NCBI RefSeq assembly: GCF_025685655.1
Contig: NZ_JAGSYG010000001.1
Span: forward strand, 372,001 to 436,000
Origin: Acidicapsa ligni
Lineage (GTDB): Bacteria > Acidobacteriota > Terriglobia > Terriglobales > Acidobacteriaceae
Reading direction: 5' to 3'
DNA: 64,000 nt
The number at the start of each line of letters is the position of its first letter. Position 1 is the first letter of the stretch. The notes under the pieces were generated by a model that did no database searches, was not told where the DNA came from, and was given only the letters and a program-made list of their open reading frames with translations. Both the position numbers and the translations under genes were made by a program. Of the stretch, positions 16,991 through 25,280 are shown one piece after another.

Positions 16991-18178
16991 ATGCCATCGC
17001 TCGGACTCGAACCGGAAATCACCACCGAACAGGGCGCATCCGCCCAGGGGTCAGTCATGGAAATTACCGTCACCCGTCAGGATCTGCTCAAAGAGCTCAC
17101 CGCTACGCAAAGCGTAGTCGAGCGCAAGACCACCATCCCCATCCTTTCCAACTTCCTCATCGAAGCCGCGGACGATGCCGTCAACATCACCGCCACCGAC
17201 CTCGACCAGGCCATCCGCACCAGTTGCAAAGCCAAGGTCAAAAAGGCCGGCTCCTGCACCATCCCCGCGCGCAAGCTCTACGACTACGTCAAGCTCCTGC
17301 CCGAGGGCGAAATCTCCATCAAGCTCCTCGACAATCACTGGGTACAGATTCGCTCCGGCCGTTCCAACACCAAGATGGTCGGCCTCGGTCGCGCCAACTA
17401 TCCCCAGGTTCCCGAGCTACCCCAGATTGCCAGCGTCAAGATTCCTGTGCCGGTTCTCAAAACCCTCATCGCACGCACCATCTTCTCCATCTCAAACGAA
17501 GAGTCGCGTTACACCCTCAACGGCGCTCTGCTGATCCTCAAGGCTGAATCCCTCGCCATGGTAGCCACTGACGGCCACCGCCTCTCCTTCGTAGAAAAGG
17601 CAGAAGAGACCCTGGAAGGCGTCAGCGGCGAAAAGCGCATCCTCATCCCGCGCAAAGCCCTCGCCGAGCTCCAGACCCTTCTAAACTCCACTGAAGCCGA
17701 ACACATCGAGTTCGCCGATGACGACCTATGGCTTTTCTTCCGCGTAGGCCATCGCACCCTGAGTTCGCGCAAACTTACCGGCCAGTTCCCCAACTACGAA
17801 GCCGTCATGCCCCGCGACAACACCAAGTTCGTAGTAGTCCGCTGCTCTGAACTTTCCGCCGCCATCGGCCGTGTAGCCCAGTTCGCCGACGAACGCTCCG
17901 GCGCCATCCGCATGAAGATGGAGCAGAACGAACTCAAGATCACTGCCCAGTCCACCGAGTCCGGCGAATCCGAAGACTCCATCGAAACCCCCTACACCAG
18001 CGACCCATTGGTAGTAGGCTTCAACAGCAGCTATATGCTCGACTTCCTGAAGGCTCTAAGCAACGAAGGCGAAGTCCGTCTCGAATTCAAAGACGCCCAA
18101 TCCGCCGGCCAAATGCGCCCCGAAGACCCCGAAGCCGAATACAAATACCGCTACGTCCTCATGCCAATGCGCATCTGA
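16991..18178 (+). CDS. dnaN: DNA polymerase III beta subunit (sliding clamp)
   Basis: DnaN forms the ring-shaped dimer that tethers DNA polymerase III to the template. The sequence has the conserved N-terminus LLKELTATQSVVERKTTIPI, the IPARKLYDYVKLLP motif, YTLNGALL, ATDGHRLSFVE of the second domain, and the C-terminal YRYVLMPMRI. The start at 16991 gives 395 aa and has an AGGAG site 8 nt upstream; the internal ATG at 17057 (MEITVTRQ) gives 372 aa, the usual family length, and has a weaker AGGGG. Either may be used. It stands alone, without dnaA or recF, after a long intergenic region, and is followed by a strong terminator. Confidence 0.97.
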   Translation: MPSLGLEPEITTEQGASAQGSVMEITVTRQDLLKELTATQSVVERKTTIPILSNFLIEAADDAVNITATDLDQAIRTSCKAKVKKAGSCTIPARKLYDYVKLLPEGEISIKLLDNHWVQIRSGRSNTKMVGLGRANYPQVPELPQIASVKIPVPVLKTLIARTIFSISNEESRYTLNGALLILKAESLAMVATDGHRLSFVEKAEETLEGVSGEKRILIPRKALAELQTLLNSTEAEHIEFADDDLWLFFRVGHRTLSSRKLTGQFPNYEAVMPRDNTKFVVVRCSELSAAIGRVAQFADERSGAIRMKMEQNELKITAQSTESGESEDSIETPYTSDPLVVGFNSSYMLDFLKALSNEGEVRLEFKDAQSAGQMRPEDPEAEYKYRYVLMPMRI

Positions 18179-18219
18179 GCGTTCCACGCTCTTGATCGAG
18201 TGCAGACGCACTCAAAAGC

Positions 18220-18249
18220 AAAGGCCCGGTTTTTAGCCGGGCCTTTATT
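18220..18249 (+). terminator. Rho-independent terminator of dnaN
   Basis: AAAGGCCCGG and CCGGGCCTTT pair perfectly around a TTTTTAG loop, followed by ATTA, 42 nt after the dnaN stop codon. Confidence 0.85.
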
Positions 18250-18258
18250 ACGTTGATG

Positions 18259-18350
18259 TAGCTTTCGCTTTTGTCTTGCCCTTGCTTTTCTAGCTGTCAT
18301 TCCCGAAGGGAATCTGCTGTTAGCCCTTGCCGTTGCAGTTGCCTTTCCAG
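18259..18350 (+). repeat. Hexamer array + palindromic core, copy 5
   Basis: Short hexamer stretch, core palindrome at 18299-18313, CTGCTGTTAGCCC and more hexamers. It sits between the convergent ends of dnaN and the collagen-like gene. Confidence 0.9.
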
Positions 18351-18369
18351 CCCCTATCCAAGCAACCCA

Positions 18370-19290
18370 TCAATTCCGGCTAGGATATATCCCCAAAACA
18401 CAAATCGAGTACTGCATCCCCTGCGGCGCAAAAGGCCTCAAATCCGGCAACCCAAACGTAGTGATCCCATCCCCACCAAACCGCGTCCCCATGATAGAAA
18501 ACACAGCAACGTTTTGATTGATGGGCAACAACCTGCCATCCGCTGGCAGTGCCCCCTCCCCATAAGAGTTCACCGACAGAATGGCATCCCCCAGCATGCA
18601 TGTAGCGTTATAAGTAAAGTCTTCATTGGAATAACCGTTCGTCCCCAGCGCACCCGAAAGCGCCGTGATGTTAGCCGGAATAGGATTCACCGAGCCAGGA
18701 AGCCCCCGCGCCCCAACCGGCCCGGTAGGCCCAGTGGCACCCGTAGCGCCAGCCACTCCCTTAGCTCCCTCCGGACCGGTCAATCCCTGCAATCCACGCG
18801 GTCCGGCAGGCCCCGTCAAACCAGTTACCCCACGAGGTCCCACCGGTCCAGAGGCGCCAGGAAGTCCACGTACTCCAGCAGGCCCAGCAACACCCGTAAG
18901 CCCTCTAGGCCCCGTTGCCCCTGTCAAACCGGTAACTCCACGTGGCCCAACCGGACCGGTAGCACCAGGAAGTCCCCGCACTCCAACTGGTCCCGCCGGT
19001 CCGGCTGGCCCGACTGCTCCAGTTGCCCCAGTCAATCCCACTAACCCAATAGGTCCAGCAGGCCCCACGGGACCAGTGATATTCCACTCATCCAATATCT
19101 CCGTAGCCGTATTACAAGCAGTCGTAGCCGTAACAATTCGCGGAATAGCCGTCATCATATTCACGCAGGCGATAACCGTATTCGTGGTGGTGTCAGCAGG
19201 TACAACCGCCGTCTTCGATTGCGAAGAAGCGATCGTCCCAACAGAGAGAAACAACGCAAAAGAGAGAGCAAATGGTTTATCCAAGCGCAT
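18370..19290 (-). CDS. Secreted collagen-like protein with C-terminal tail-collar-like domain
   Basis: The 306-aa protein starts with a signal peptide (MRLDKPFALSFALFLSVG...), then a Thr/Val-rich segment to about residue 65, then about 45 Gly-X-Y collagen triplets (GPVGPAGPIGLVGLTG onward, to about residue 205). The C-terminal 80 residues (CMLGDAILSVN...LPADGRLLPI...FGLPDLRPFAPQGMQY) resemble the phage tail-collar / microcystin-dependent-protein domain. Bacterial collagen-like proteins form triple helices on cell or phage surfaces, so a trimeric secreted or surface fibre is the likely product. It is a single gene; its start lies 86 nt from the photolyase stop. Confidence 0.85.
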   Translation of the reverse strand: MRLDKPFALSFALFLSVGTIASSQSKTAVVPADTTTNTVIACVNMMTAIPRIVTATTACNTATEILDEWNITGPVGPAGPIGLVGLTGATGAVGPAGPAGPVGVRGLPGATGPVGPRGVTGLTGATGPRGLTGVAGPAGVRGLPGASGPVGPRGVTGLTGPAGPRGLQGLTGPEGAKGVAGATGATGPTGPVGARGLPGSVNPIPANITALSGALGTNGYSNEDFTYNATCMLGDAILSVNSYGEGALPADGRLLPINQNVAVFSIMGTRFGGDGITTFGLPDLRPFAPQGMQYSICVLGIYPSRN

Positions 19291-19376
19291 AGAGCCTCCA
19301 GAAAATCAATCTACTGTGATCTATTTCCGCGAAGCGTATCACCTGAAAAACAAATAAGTCGACAACTTATTACCGT

Positions 19377-20774
19377 TCAACGACCATACATCTCGATATA
19401 TTTCTTCGAATCAAACTTCTTTCCGGTAGAAGCCCCCGACATATACCGCACCATTCCAAACACCGGTCGATCAAACCACGGTCTATCATGCTTGCCAACA
19501 ATCGCCCACGCAATCCCCGCATATCCATTCGGATCGCGCCCATCCAGCTCATACCTGTCATTCAACTCAACAGCCCACGCAAACGCCTTCTCCGGCGTGG
19601 GAGCCCACTCCAGGATCTTCTTCCCCCAGTACATCCGCATATAGTTATGCATCCATCCATCGCGCACCATCTGCCACTGCGCGGCATTCCATAGCGGATC
19701 ATGCGTCTCCGCCTGCTCTAACTGCTTCAATGTATAACTCCACGGCCGCGCATCCCCTGCATGGGCAGTCAATGTCTTCTTAGCCCAGGGTTCAGCGCAC
19801 TCCCAGTTATCGTAGTTAGGATTGTACTTACAAAATAAAATCGCTAACTCCCGCCACCCAATCATCTCGTCGAGATACTTATCCGCGACTGCCTTGGTAG
19901 CCTTGCCATCTCTCACCGCATCCAACACAGTCAGCGCAATCGTAATCGGAGAAATATGCCCATAATGCAGGTAAGGCGACATCTCACTGGTCCCCCGCAC
20001 CTCCGGATGATTCCTCTTCTCGTCATACTCCCCAAGCCGTAAATCTGTAAACTCCTTCAGTCTCTTCAATGCTGCCTTAGTCCCACCAACAAACGTATCC
20101 ACCGGTCCAACCGAACGATCCAACTTATCGAACCCGGCAGTAATATCCTTGTCTAATGAATAACTCCGCACATGCTGATTCCATTTATATACACCCTTAA
20201 CTATCTTCACCGGAACCATAAACTCTTCTAACTGCACATGTAACTTCGGCCGAAAATGATGCAGCAAAACAAACGTCTTCCCAAACACCGCCGAGGGCAC
20301 CACCACATCTGCATCCACAGTAAAGAAAGGCACGCGAAGCTTCCTCGCCAGCGCTGCCCGCCAACGCTCCGGCTCGCGGCAGACATTCTCATCGCCCACC
20401 ACCATAGCCGCGCCAACCTCATCCAGAAAAGCCTCAAGAGTATCTCCATCCGTAGGCCGCCGCACAACAAACCCCACCCCTCGCTTCGCCATTCCCTCCG
20501 CCACGTCATGCAATCCCTGCTGCAAAAAGAGATAGTGCCGCAAGTTAGCATTGGGATAATTCGGAATCACAGAAAAGTAAGCCACCACCGGCAATCCCAG
20601 CGCATTCCCGCAAGCAATCGCGACCTCCAGCGCAGGATTATCCAAAGCCCGCTGCGCACGCTGCAACCAGTAAACAACGCACTTTCCATCCGCCCTCGGC
20701 TCACCTCCGCGGCGAACAGTGACCCGCTTATCCGCCGCAATATCCGCTAACATGCCCGGTAACTCAACCGCCAT
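19377..20774 (-). CDS. phr: Class II CPD photolyase (deoxyribodipyrimidine photo-lyase)
   Basis: Light-driven repair of cyclobutane pyrimidine dimers with FAD. The 465-aa protein carries class II photolyase motifs: a Rossmann-like N-terminal antenna domain (YWLQRAQRALDNPAL, FSVIPNYPNANLRHY), then the helical FAD domain with TSEMSPYLHYGHISP, LDEMIGWRELAILFC, HDPLWNAAQWQMVRDG, WMHNYMRMYWGKKILEW and LNDRYELDGRDPNGYAGIAW. These C-terminal motifs separate class II from the class I / cryptochrome branch. Length is normal and all FAD-domain blocks are present, so it should be active. It appears to be a single-gene unit. Confidence 0.96.
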   Translation of the reverse strand: MAVELPGMLADIAADKRVTVRRGGEPRADGKCVVYWLQRAQRALDNPALEVAIACGNALGLPVVAYFSVIPNYPNANLRHYLFLQQGLHDVAEGMAKRGVGFVVRRPTDGDTLEAFLDEVGAAMVVGDENVCREPERWRAALARKLRVPFFTVDADVVVPSAVFGKTFVLLHHFRPKLHVQLEEFMVPVKIVKGVYKWNQHVRSYSLDKDITAGFDKLDRSVGPVDTFVGGTKAALKRLKEFTDLRLGEYDEKRNHPEVRGTSEMSPYLHYGHISPITIALTVLDAVRDGKATKAVADKYLDEMIGWRELAILFCKYNPNYDNWECAEPWAKKTLTAHAGDARPWSYTLKQLEQAETHDPLWNAAQWQMVRDGWMHNYMRMYWGKKILEWAPTPEKAFAWAVELNDRYELDGRDPNGYAGIAWAIVGKHDRPWFDRPVFGMVRYMSGASTGKKFDSKKYIEMYGR

Positions 20775-20810
20775 CCAACCCTCCGCTTCAACTCCATCCT
20801 ACCGTGGCTC

Positions 20811-20847
20811 AAATAAAAAACGGCCCCCAGCAAAAGCCGAAGGCCGT
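20811..20847 (-). terminator. Rho-independent terminator of the DUF2235 gene
   Basis: On the minus strand AACGGCC pairs with GGCCGTT, followed by TTTTTATTT, just after the stop codon of the DUF2235 hydrolase gene. Confidence 0.75.
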
Positions 20848-20863
20848 TCTATACCCAATCAAT

Positions 20864-21889
20864 TTAACTTGCAGCCGGAGGCGTATCGACGACATCAACA
20901 AACGAATACCCACTGCCCAGCGCCGAATTCGCAAATGTAAGCGTCCCCGGACGATACTGCGCATCCTGCGTACACCGTATCTGCACACTATTCGAGAGAT
21001 CAGAATTTGCAGCGATACTGCGCGGCCTCGGAAATCCCCAAAGCACCGACCAGGATTCATGCTTGATATCCAACGCATGCTTCGCATTCATCGGCGAATA
21101 TTGCGCCACAGCCGTCTGATCCAACTGCAACCCCAGCGCCATCGCCTTGCCCATCATCCAACTCAGCGTGATATCCGACAGCCCCGTCTCCGGATACCCG
21201 CCGCCCACATCGCAATGCACGCCTGTAAACCAGACCTGCTCCAGCGTCTGCCCCGGTGCCGGAGTCGTCGTCCAAAGCGTCGGCGGAAACTCCACACGCC
21301 GTTCATCGATAGCCAGCGCCTGGTACGCATGCACCACTTTCGAATTCAATGAAGTATCCAGGAACTGAAACTGGAGAGGATCGACGCCACCCACGATTGC
21401 AGGAATCCCCAACGATCCAACCGTGTCCCACACGCCCACCATCAGGATCGTCGCTGCTTCCACCGCATACTTCGCCTGCAACCCGGCTAGAATAGTAGCC
21501 CGATCATTCTTGTTGCGATACGCATTGAAAGCAGCTTCAAGAAATGCATCATCAAACTGTGCCGTAGGTAATCCCACTGCCGCAATCATGCCCGCCAGGC
21601 TGCGCGCCGTATAAGCACCGCGGCTGAACCCGAAGATATAAATCTGGTCCCCCGACTCATACACATGCGCTATCTTCGAATATCCATCTTTGATCTTTTG
21701 AAACAGCCCAATACCAAACGCTCCACCTGCCAGCTTTTCAATCGGATTCCCATCCGAACCAACACCATCGTCGTAATAAGGAACCTGTGTCGCCGTTGTC
21801 AGGCAAGCCTTGAACAACTTGTAAGGATTCGTATTGTTGGCACTCGAATCCCACGTACCATCCGCGCAATACACAATATTCTTTGCCAT
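20864..21889 (-). CDS. DUF2235 alpha/beta hydrolase (Tle1-like phospholipase family)
   Basis: The 341-aa protein begins with VYCADGTWDSSANNTNPYKL, typical of DUF2235, and has the nucleophile elbow GFSRGAYTARS (S89), VGVWDTVGSLG (acid region) and GVHCDVGGGYPETGLSD (histidine region). DUF2235 is the domain of Tle1 phospholipase effectors of type VI secretion, but many members are stand-alone. No VgrG, PAAR or immunity gene is visible here, so an effector role is not supported; intracellular lipase/esterase is a safer reading. There is no signal peptide. Its leftward transcript ends at the terminator near 20811-20847. Confidence 0.85.
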   Translation of the reverse strand: MAKNIVYCADGTWDSSANNTNPYKLFKACLTTATQVPYYDDGVGSDGNPIEKLAGGAFGIGLFQKIKDGYSKIAHVYESGDQIYIFGFSRGAYTARSLAGMIAAVGLPTAQFDDAFLEAAFNAYRNKNDRATILAGLQAKYAVEAATILMVGVWDTVGSLGIPAIVGGVDPLQFQFLDTSLNSKVVHAYQALAIDERRVEFPPTLWTTTPAPGQTLEQVWFTGVHCDVGGGYPETGLSDITLSWMMGKAMALGLQLDQTAVAQYSPMNAKHALDIKHESWSVLWGFPRPRSIAANSDLSNSVQIRCTQDAQYRPGTLTFANSALGSGYSFVDVVDTPPAAS

Positions 21890-22103
21890 CGTTCCCCTCG
21901 TTTTCTCTCGCGTTCCGCCCCGCCGATCGCATAACCAGTGGTGACAAAGAGGTTCGCAGCGTTACATCCATAACGCTGCTAAACCTACCAGCCCTACTTA
22001 AAGCAGACAAGTATTTTCGTGAAGAACACAGGAATAAGTCTTTAACTACCGCAATACTGTTTCTACATATATAGCGATTCTCTAATGCAGAATTTGTAAC
22101 TTG
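21890..22103. other. Intergenic region before the DUF2235 gene
   Basis: AT-richer than the surroundings, especially at 22000-22085. It lies between the DUF2235 start and the oxidoreductase 3' end and probably holds the DUF2235 promoter. I see no RNA gene. Confidence 0.3.
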
Positions 22104-23186
22104 TTATGTCGTCGAAAAGAAGCTCGCCAGTCCCGCCTTGCCCGCATGAACTTCCATCGCCCTTTGAATCTCCAGCGCCAGCGCCAGTGCCTCACGACCC
22201 TGCCGCGCCGTGACCCTAGGAGTCTTCCGGCTTCGGACAGCGTCAAGAAACGAACAAATCTCCAGCCGCAGCGGCTCTCCCGGAGCAACCTCCGGCTTCG
22301 TAAACGACAGCCCCGGCAACCCATCTGCAAATCCAGCAGCAGCCCCCAGCGCCATCGCCTTCTCAATTGAAAACTCGGCATCCACCGCGATCACCAGCAC
22401 GTCCTTGCGCGCATAGTCGATCGAGACATACTGCCTCGGCTCAAAGAACCGCAGCTTCCGTACCCGCTCCGTCGAAACCCGCGAAGCCGTAAAATTTGCC
22501 ACGCATCCCGATTCAAACTCCACCCGAACATTCGCAATATCCACCTTCGGCGAAAGAATAGGCAGCCCAACCGCCCGTACCTCTTTCACCGGTGAATTCG
22601 CAAACGTCAGCACCACGTCCAGATCATGGATCATCAGATCCAGCACAACATCCACATCCAAAGATCGAGGAGTAAAAATAGAAAGCCGATGCGCCTCAAA
22701 AAACATCGGCCTCGTCAGAGCAGGCTCAATCGCCAGCACCGCCGGATTAAACCGCTCCAGGTGCCCAGGCTGCAGAACCCGCTCATGCTTTTCCGCCAGC
22801 GCAATCAAGTCATCCGCCTCCGATAGAGAAGCAGTAATCGGCTTCTCCACCAGGCAGTCAACTCCGGCAGACAGCAACTGACTCGCCGCAGCATGATGAT
22901 GCACCGTAGGCACAGCAACCGAAGCTGCATCCAGCTTTAAATCAGCCGAAAGCGCAGCCTCAACCGAAGCAAATACTGGAATCCCATAAGCCTCCGTAAC
23001 CTCAGCAGCACGCCCGGCATCCGGCTCAACAGCCGCAACCAGCGTCACTCCCTCAGAGGCCAGCTCTTTGTAAACCCGCAGATGGTTGCGCCCAAAGGCG
23101 CCAGTCCCTACCACAGCAACGCGCAAAGGCCGCTGCCCTGCAGGCCCAGGAGATGTGGGCCTAGGAGAAATGTCCAGTTGCCCCAC
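22104..23186 (-). CDS. Gfo/Idh/MocA family oxidoreductase
   Basis: NAD(P)-dependent sugar dehydrogenase-type enzyme. The Rossmann motif VAVVGTGAFGRNH lies near the N-terminus, the conserved CLVEKPITASLSEAD contains the catalytic-lysine EKP motif, and the C-terminal domain has LDLMIHDLDVVLTF. About 360 aa from the GTG at 23186, which lies just after the stop codon of the upstream small gene (AAAGGG near); an ATG at 23228 would overlap that gene by 40 nt and add a Pro-rich stretch. The close coupling to the small protein suggests one operon. The substrate cannot be read from sequence; acidobacterial relatives include lipid A and cell-surface sugar enzymes. Confidence 0.87.
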   Translation of the reverse strand: MGQLDISPRPTSPGPAGQRPLRVAVVGTGAFGRNHLRVYKELASEGVTLVAAVEPDAGRAAEVTEAYGIPVFASVEAALSADLKLDAASVAVPTVHHHAAASQLLSAGVDCLVEKPITASLSEADDLIALAEKHERVLQPGHLERFNPAVLAIEPALTRPMFFEAHRLSIFTPRSLDVDVVLDLMIHDLDVVLTFANSPVKEVRAVGLPILSPKVDIANVRVEFESGCVANFTASRVSTERVRKLRFFEPRQYVSIDYARKDVLVIAVDAEFSIEKAMALGAAAGFADGLPGLSFTKPEVAPGEPLRLEICSFLDAVRSRKTPRVTARQGREALALALEIQRAMEVHAGKAGLASFFSTT

Positions 23187-23188
23187 CC

Positions 23189-23413
23189 TTAACCCTTTAC
23201 TCCCTTGCCATCCACCACATTCAGGCAACGGCTATACAGATCCAGCAGTTGATTGATCTGTTCCTCAGGCTTGGGCGCAGCCGTTCCACTAAACCCGGTA
23301 GAGGGCACAGCCGCCCGTCCAAACCCAGTCGAACCAGCCACAAACTTCAACAAGTCCAGCGCGATATCTTCCTTGCTCCGCGCACCGCTCACAACCGCAC
23401 CACTAGATTCCAT
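23189..23413 (-). CDS. Small conserved-looking protein upstream of the oxidoreductase
   Basis: A 74-aa protein with a strong ribosome-binding site (GGAGG, 6 nt before the ATG). It has a helical N-terminal part (SKEDIALDLLKFVAGSTGFG), a Gly/Ala/Pro linker and a C-terminal helix (PEEQINQLLDLYSRCLNVVDG). I do not recognise the family. The stop codon almost touches the oxidoreductase GTG, so translation is probably coupled. It may be a small regulatory or accessory subunit; this is inference from gene order. Confidence 0.65.
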   Translation of the reverse strand: MESSGAVVSGARSKEDIALDLLKFVAGSTGFGRAAVPSTGFSGTAAPKPEEQINQLLDLYSRCLNVVDGKGVKG

Positions 23414-23463
23414 GCAAACCTCCGAATTAATCCTACCAACCCAATCCTACCAACAGCCCCACA

Positions 23464-23650
23464 GCTTTTGCCGCAGCCCCTGTCTTTGTCTTTGCCTTTG
23501 TCGTTGCCCTTGCTGTTGTAGTTGCCCTTGTCTTTGTTGTTGCTGTTGTTCTTGCCTTTGTCTTTGCCGTTGCCCTTGCAGTTCTGTCTGTCATTCCCGC
23601 AGGGAATCTGCTGTTAGCTTCTGCTGTTGTTATTGCTTCAGCCCTGGCCG
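23464..23650 (+). repeat. Longest hexamer array + palindromic core, copy 6
   Basis: Roughly nineteen hexamers, many of the type NNTTGT, lead to a core with changed loop (ATTCCC-GCA-GGGAAT, 23593-23607), then CTGCTGTTAGC and more hexamers. It lies just after the 3' end of the XRE/S24-like regulator. Confidence 0.9.
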
Positions 23651-23663
23651 CTCCTCTTAACCC

Positions 23664-24371
23664 TCACCACAAATTCAAAACCCGCACCACCCGCCCCACC
23701 AAAAAATCCCCAGGAGCCTCAGCCACCCCCACCGCAATCACCTGCAAAGAAAACTCCGCCCGATGCGCCCTCAATACCACGCGTCCCGCTTGAAACTCCG
23801 CATACCGCACCACCAGCAGACTCCCGCTCCGCGCCGCATATAAATTCACTTCCCCGTCCCTGTAAGCATGAAATGAGTTGTAGTGGCGATCCACCACCAC
23901 CAGCGCCTCCGCACGTACCACAGGCTCCATCGGCACCGCCTCCGCTGCAGAGATCCGCACCGCCACAAATCTCTCCCACTGCAAACGAGCCTTTGAACAT
24001 CGCGCCCGCAAAGCCCCCAGCTCCGCCATAGGAAACGGCATCATCTGCTGCACATTCGACGCACGAATATACGGGTCATCCATCGCCACCCCATGCCCCA
24101 CCAGAGGCACGTATCCCATCTCGACAAACTGCGATTTCAGCATCCCGCTCTGCCGTGTCACCGGCAACAGATCCGCCACTTCCATCCGCAACGCATCCAG
24201 AACTTTGTCCAGAGCCTTCAAAGAAAGCCCGCGCTGCTGATGCAGAAAATTTGAAATGTGCGGCTGACCCAGTCCCGTCTTTCGCGCCAGCAACGACACG
24301 CTCATCGTCCCGCGCTCAACCCTGCGCCGCAGTTCGAGTCGAACCCGCTCTTGCAGTTGACTAAAGTTCAT
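23664..24371 (-). CDS. XRE-type regulator with S24-like C-terminal domain
   Basis: The 235-aa protein has an N-terminal HTH (about residues 10-65: SVSLLARKTGLGQPHISNFL, then GLSLKALDKVLDALRM) and a C-terminal beta-rich domain resembling the S24/LexA-CI fold (EALVVVDRHYNSFHAYRDGE, LLVVRYAEF, GRVVRVL). I see no clear Ser-Lys self-cleavage pair, so it may only dimerise. This is a phage-repressor-like layout, but no phage genes adjoin it. Its ATG is preceded by more than 500 nt without a gene, which may contain its operator. Confidence 0.8.
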   Translation of the reverse strand: MNFSQLQERVRLELRRRVERGTMSVSLLARKTGLGQPHISNFLHQQRGLSLKALDKVLDALRMEVADLLPVTRQSGMLKSQFVEMGYVPLVGHGVAMDDPYIRASNVQQMMPFPMAELGALRARCSKARLQWERFVAVRISAAEAVPMEPVVRAEALVVVDRHYNSFHAYRDGEVNLYAARSGSLLVVRYAEFQAGRVVLRAHRAEFSLQVIAVGVAEAPGDFLVGRVVRVLNLW

Positions 24372-24899
24372 GATGTGGAGACATCACCGACCGCAGCACC
24401 CCCAGCGCTTTGCCGGGAGCAATAGCTCCAGTAGCATCGATATTTCTTCCAGCAAATCCAAACATGTTGGAATATGGCTATTTTCAAGCCTCGCCCTCTT
24501 ACGTCATCGGTCGCATTGCGAAATAGAAACAAATTGATTGACTCAAAAGAGATAGAACCTTAGATTTAGCTCACTTTCTCAAACACTGTTGGAGGAAAAT
24601 CTCTGGGCCAAAGTTGCCCCAGGTGCGTGCCAGCCGAATGCGGCGGACGCCCAGGGCATCCCTGTCCCAGCGAACCCATCACCGCGCCTTCGATCGCTCA
24701 GCGATCCACGCGGCATAACAAGGAATGAGCTTCCAGTATCTGCGCGCCATGAGCATGACCATCTATCGTCGAACGCGAAACGCCATCCCCCAGCAGGGCA
24801 CAAGACACCTGCACGGCGCTCTCGCCTTCCTCTTGCCCTGCATCCTGCACCCTCTAAAAGACAGGCTGTGGGCTAACTATGCCTTGGGAGAAATAAGTC
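24372..24899. promoter_or_regulatory. Divergent intergenic region
   Basis: A 528-nt gap between the leftward XRE/S24-like regulator and the rightward zinc-ribbon gene. It contains the palindrome GATCGCTCAGCGATC (24692-24706) and an AT-rich stretch around 24520-24590. The small ORFs in it have no ribosome-binding site or domain that I can support. It is a good place for the regulator's operator. Confidence 0.4.
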
Positions 24900-25280
24900 A
24901 TGGAATTGCGCGTCCAATTGAAAGTTTGCGAAGCCTGCGGTTGCCTCTGGTATCGCCCTACACTCGAAGTCAGGGCCTATTGCACAACCTGTAACGAACG
25001 GCTCAAGGAGTTCCCAACCCCACAGAGCCGCAAACGCCGCGGTCGGCCAAGAAAGGTATCCCTGCCCACAGTCTGGGCCGTACAAGCCACTTCAGAACAC
25101 GATTCATTCAATGAGGAAGGCATAGCTCTGAATGGGCGAACTTTCAGCCGCCACACACGCTCCCAGGCCACATATTTCGAGAAAGCTGCATGGCCTTCAG
25201 ACCCCGACGGAGTGCCTCAACTCCCCGTCCTTGTTGCTCAATCCGCAACCTTCACCAACCATGCCGGGGGTGCCCAATGA
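24900..25280 (+). CDS. Zinc-ribbon and AT-hook small protein
   Basis: The 126-aa protein has a four-cysteine zinc ribbon (C10-x2-C13 ... C28-x2-C31) followed by a basic AT-hook-like segment SRKRRGRPRK (about residues 43-52) and an unstructured C-terminal half. The combination points to DNA or RNA-polymerase binding. Its stop codon overlaps the start of the next gene (ATGA), so the two are translationally coupled. I know no named family for it. Start: ATG at 24900, with GGGAG about 10 nt upstream. Confidence 0.72.
   Translation: MELRVQLKVCEACGCLWYRPTLEVRAYCTTCNERLKEFPTPQSRKRRGRPRKVSLPTVWAVQATSEHDSFNEEGIALNGRTFSRHTRSQATYFEKAAWPSDPDGVPQLPVLVAQSATFTNHAGGAQ

Noticed and set aside
18690-19080. Collagen-coding repeats as a CRISPR or satellite locus
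   Set aside because: They keep a continuous reading frame with Gly at every third codon.
18665-19357. + strand ORF with Gly-Pro-Val repeats
   Set aside because: It is the antisense image of collagen triplets; the minus-strand gene has the signal peptide and the collar domain.
20864-21889. Type VI effector/immunity locus
   Set aside because: No VgrG, PAAR, adaptor or immunity gene nearby.
23464-23650. Hexamer arrays as a CRISPR array
   Set aside because: The units are 6 bp and imperfect with no spacers, and no cas genes are present.
24589-24876. Small ORF in the divergent gap (95 aa)
   Set aside because: No ribosome-binding site and biased Pro/Arg/Ser composition typical of shadow frames in GC-rich DNA.
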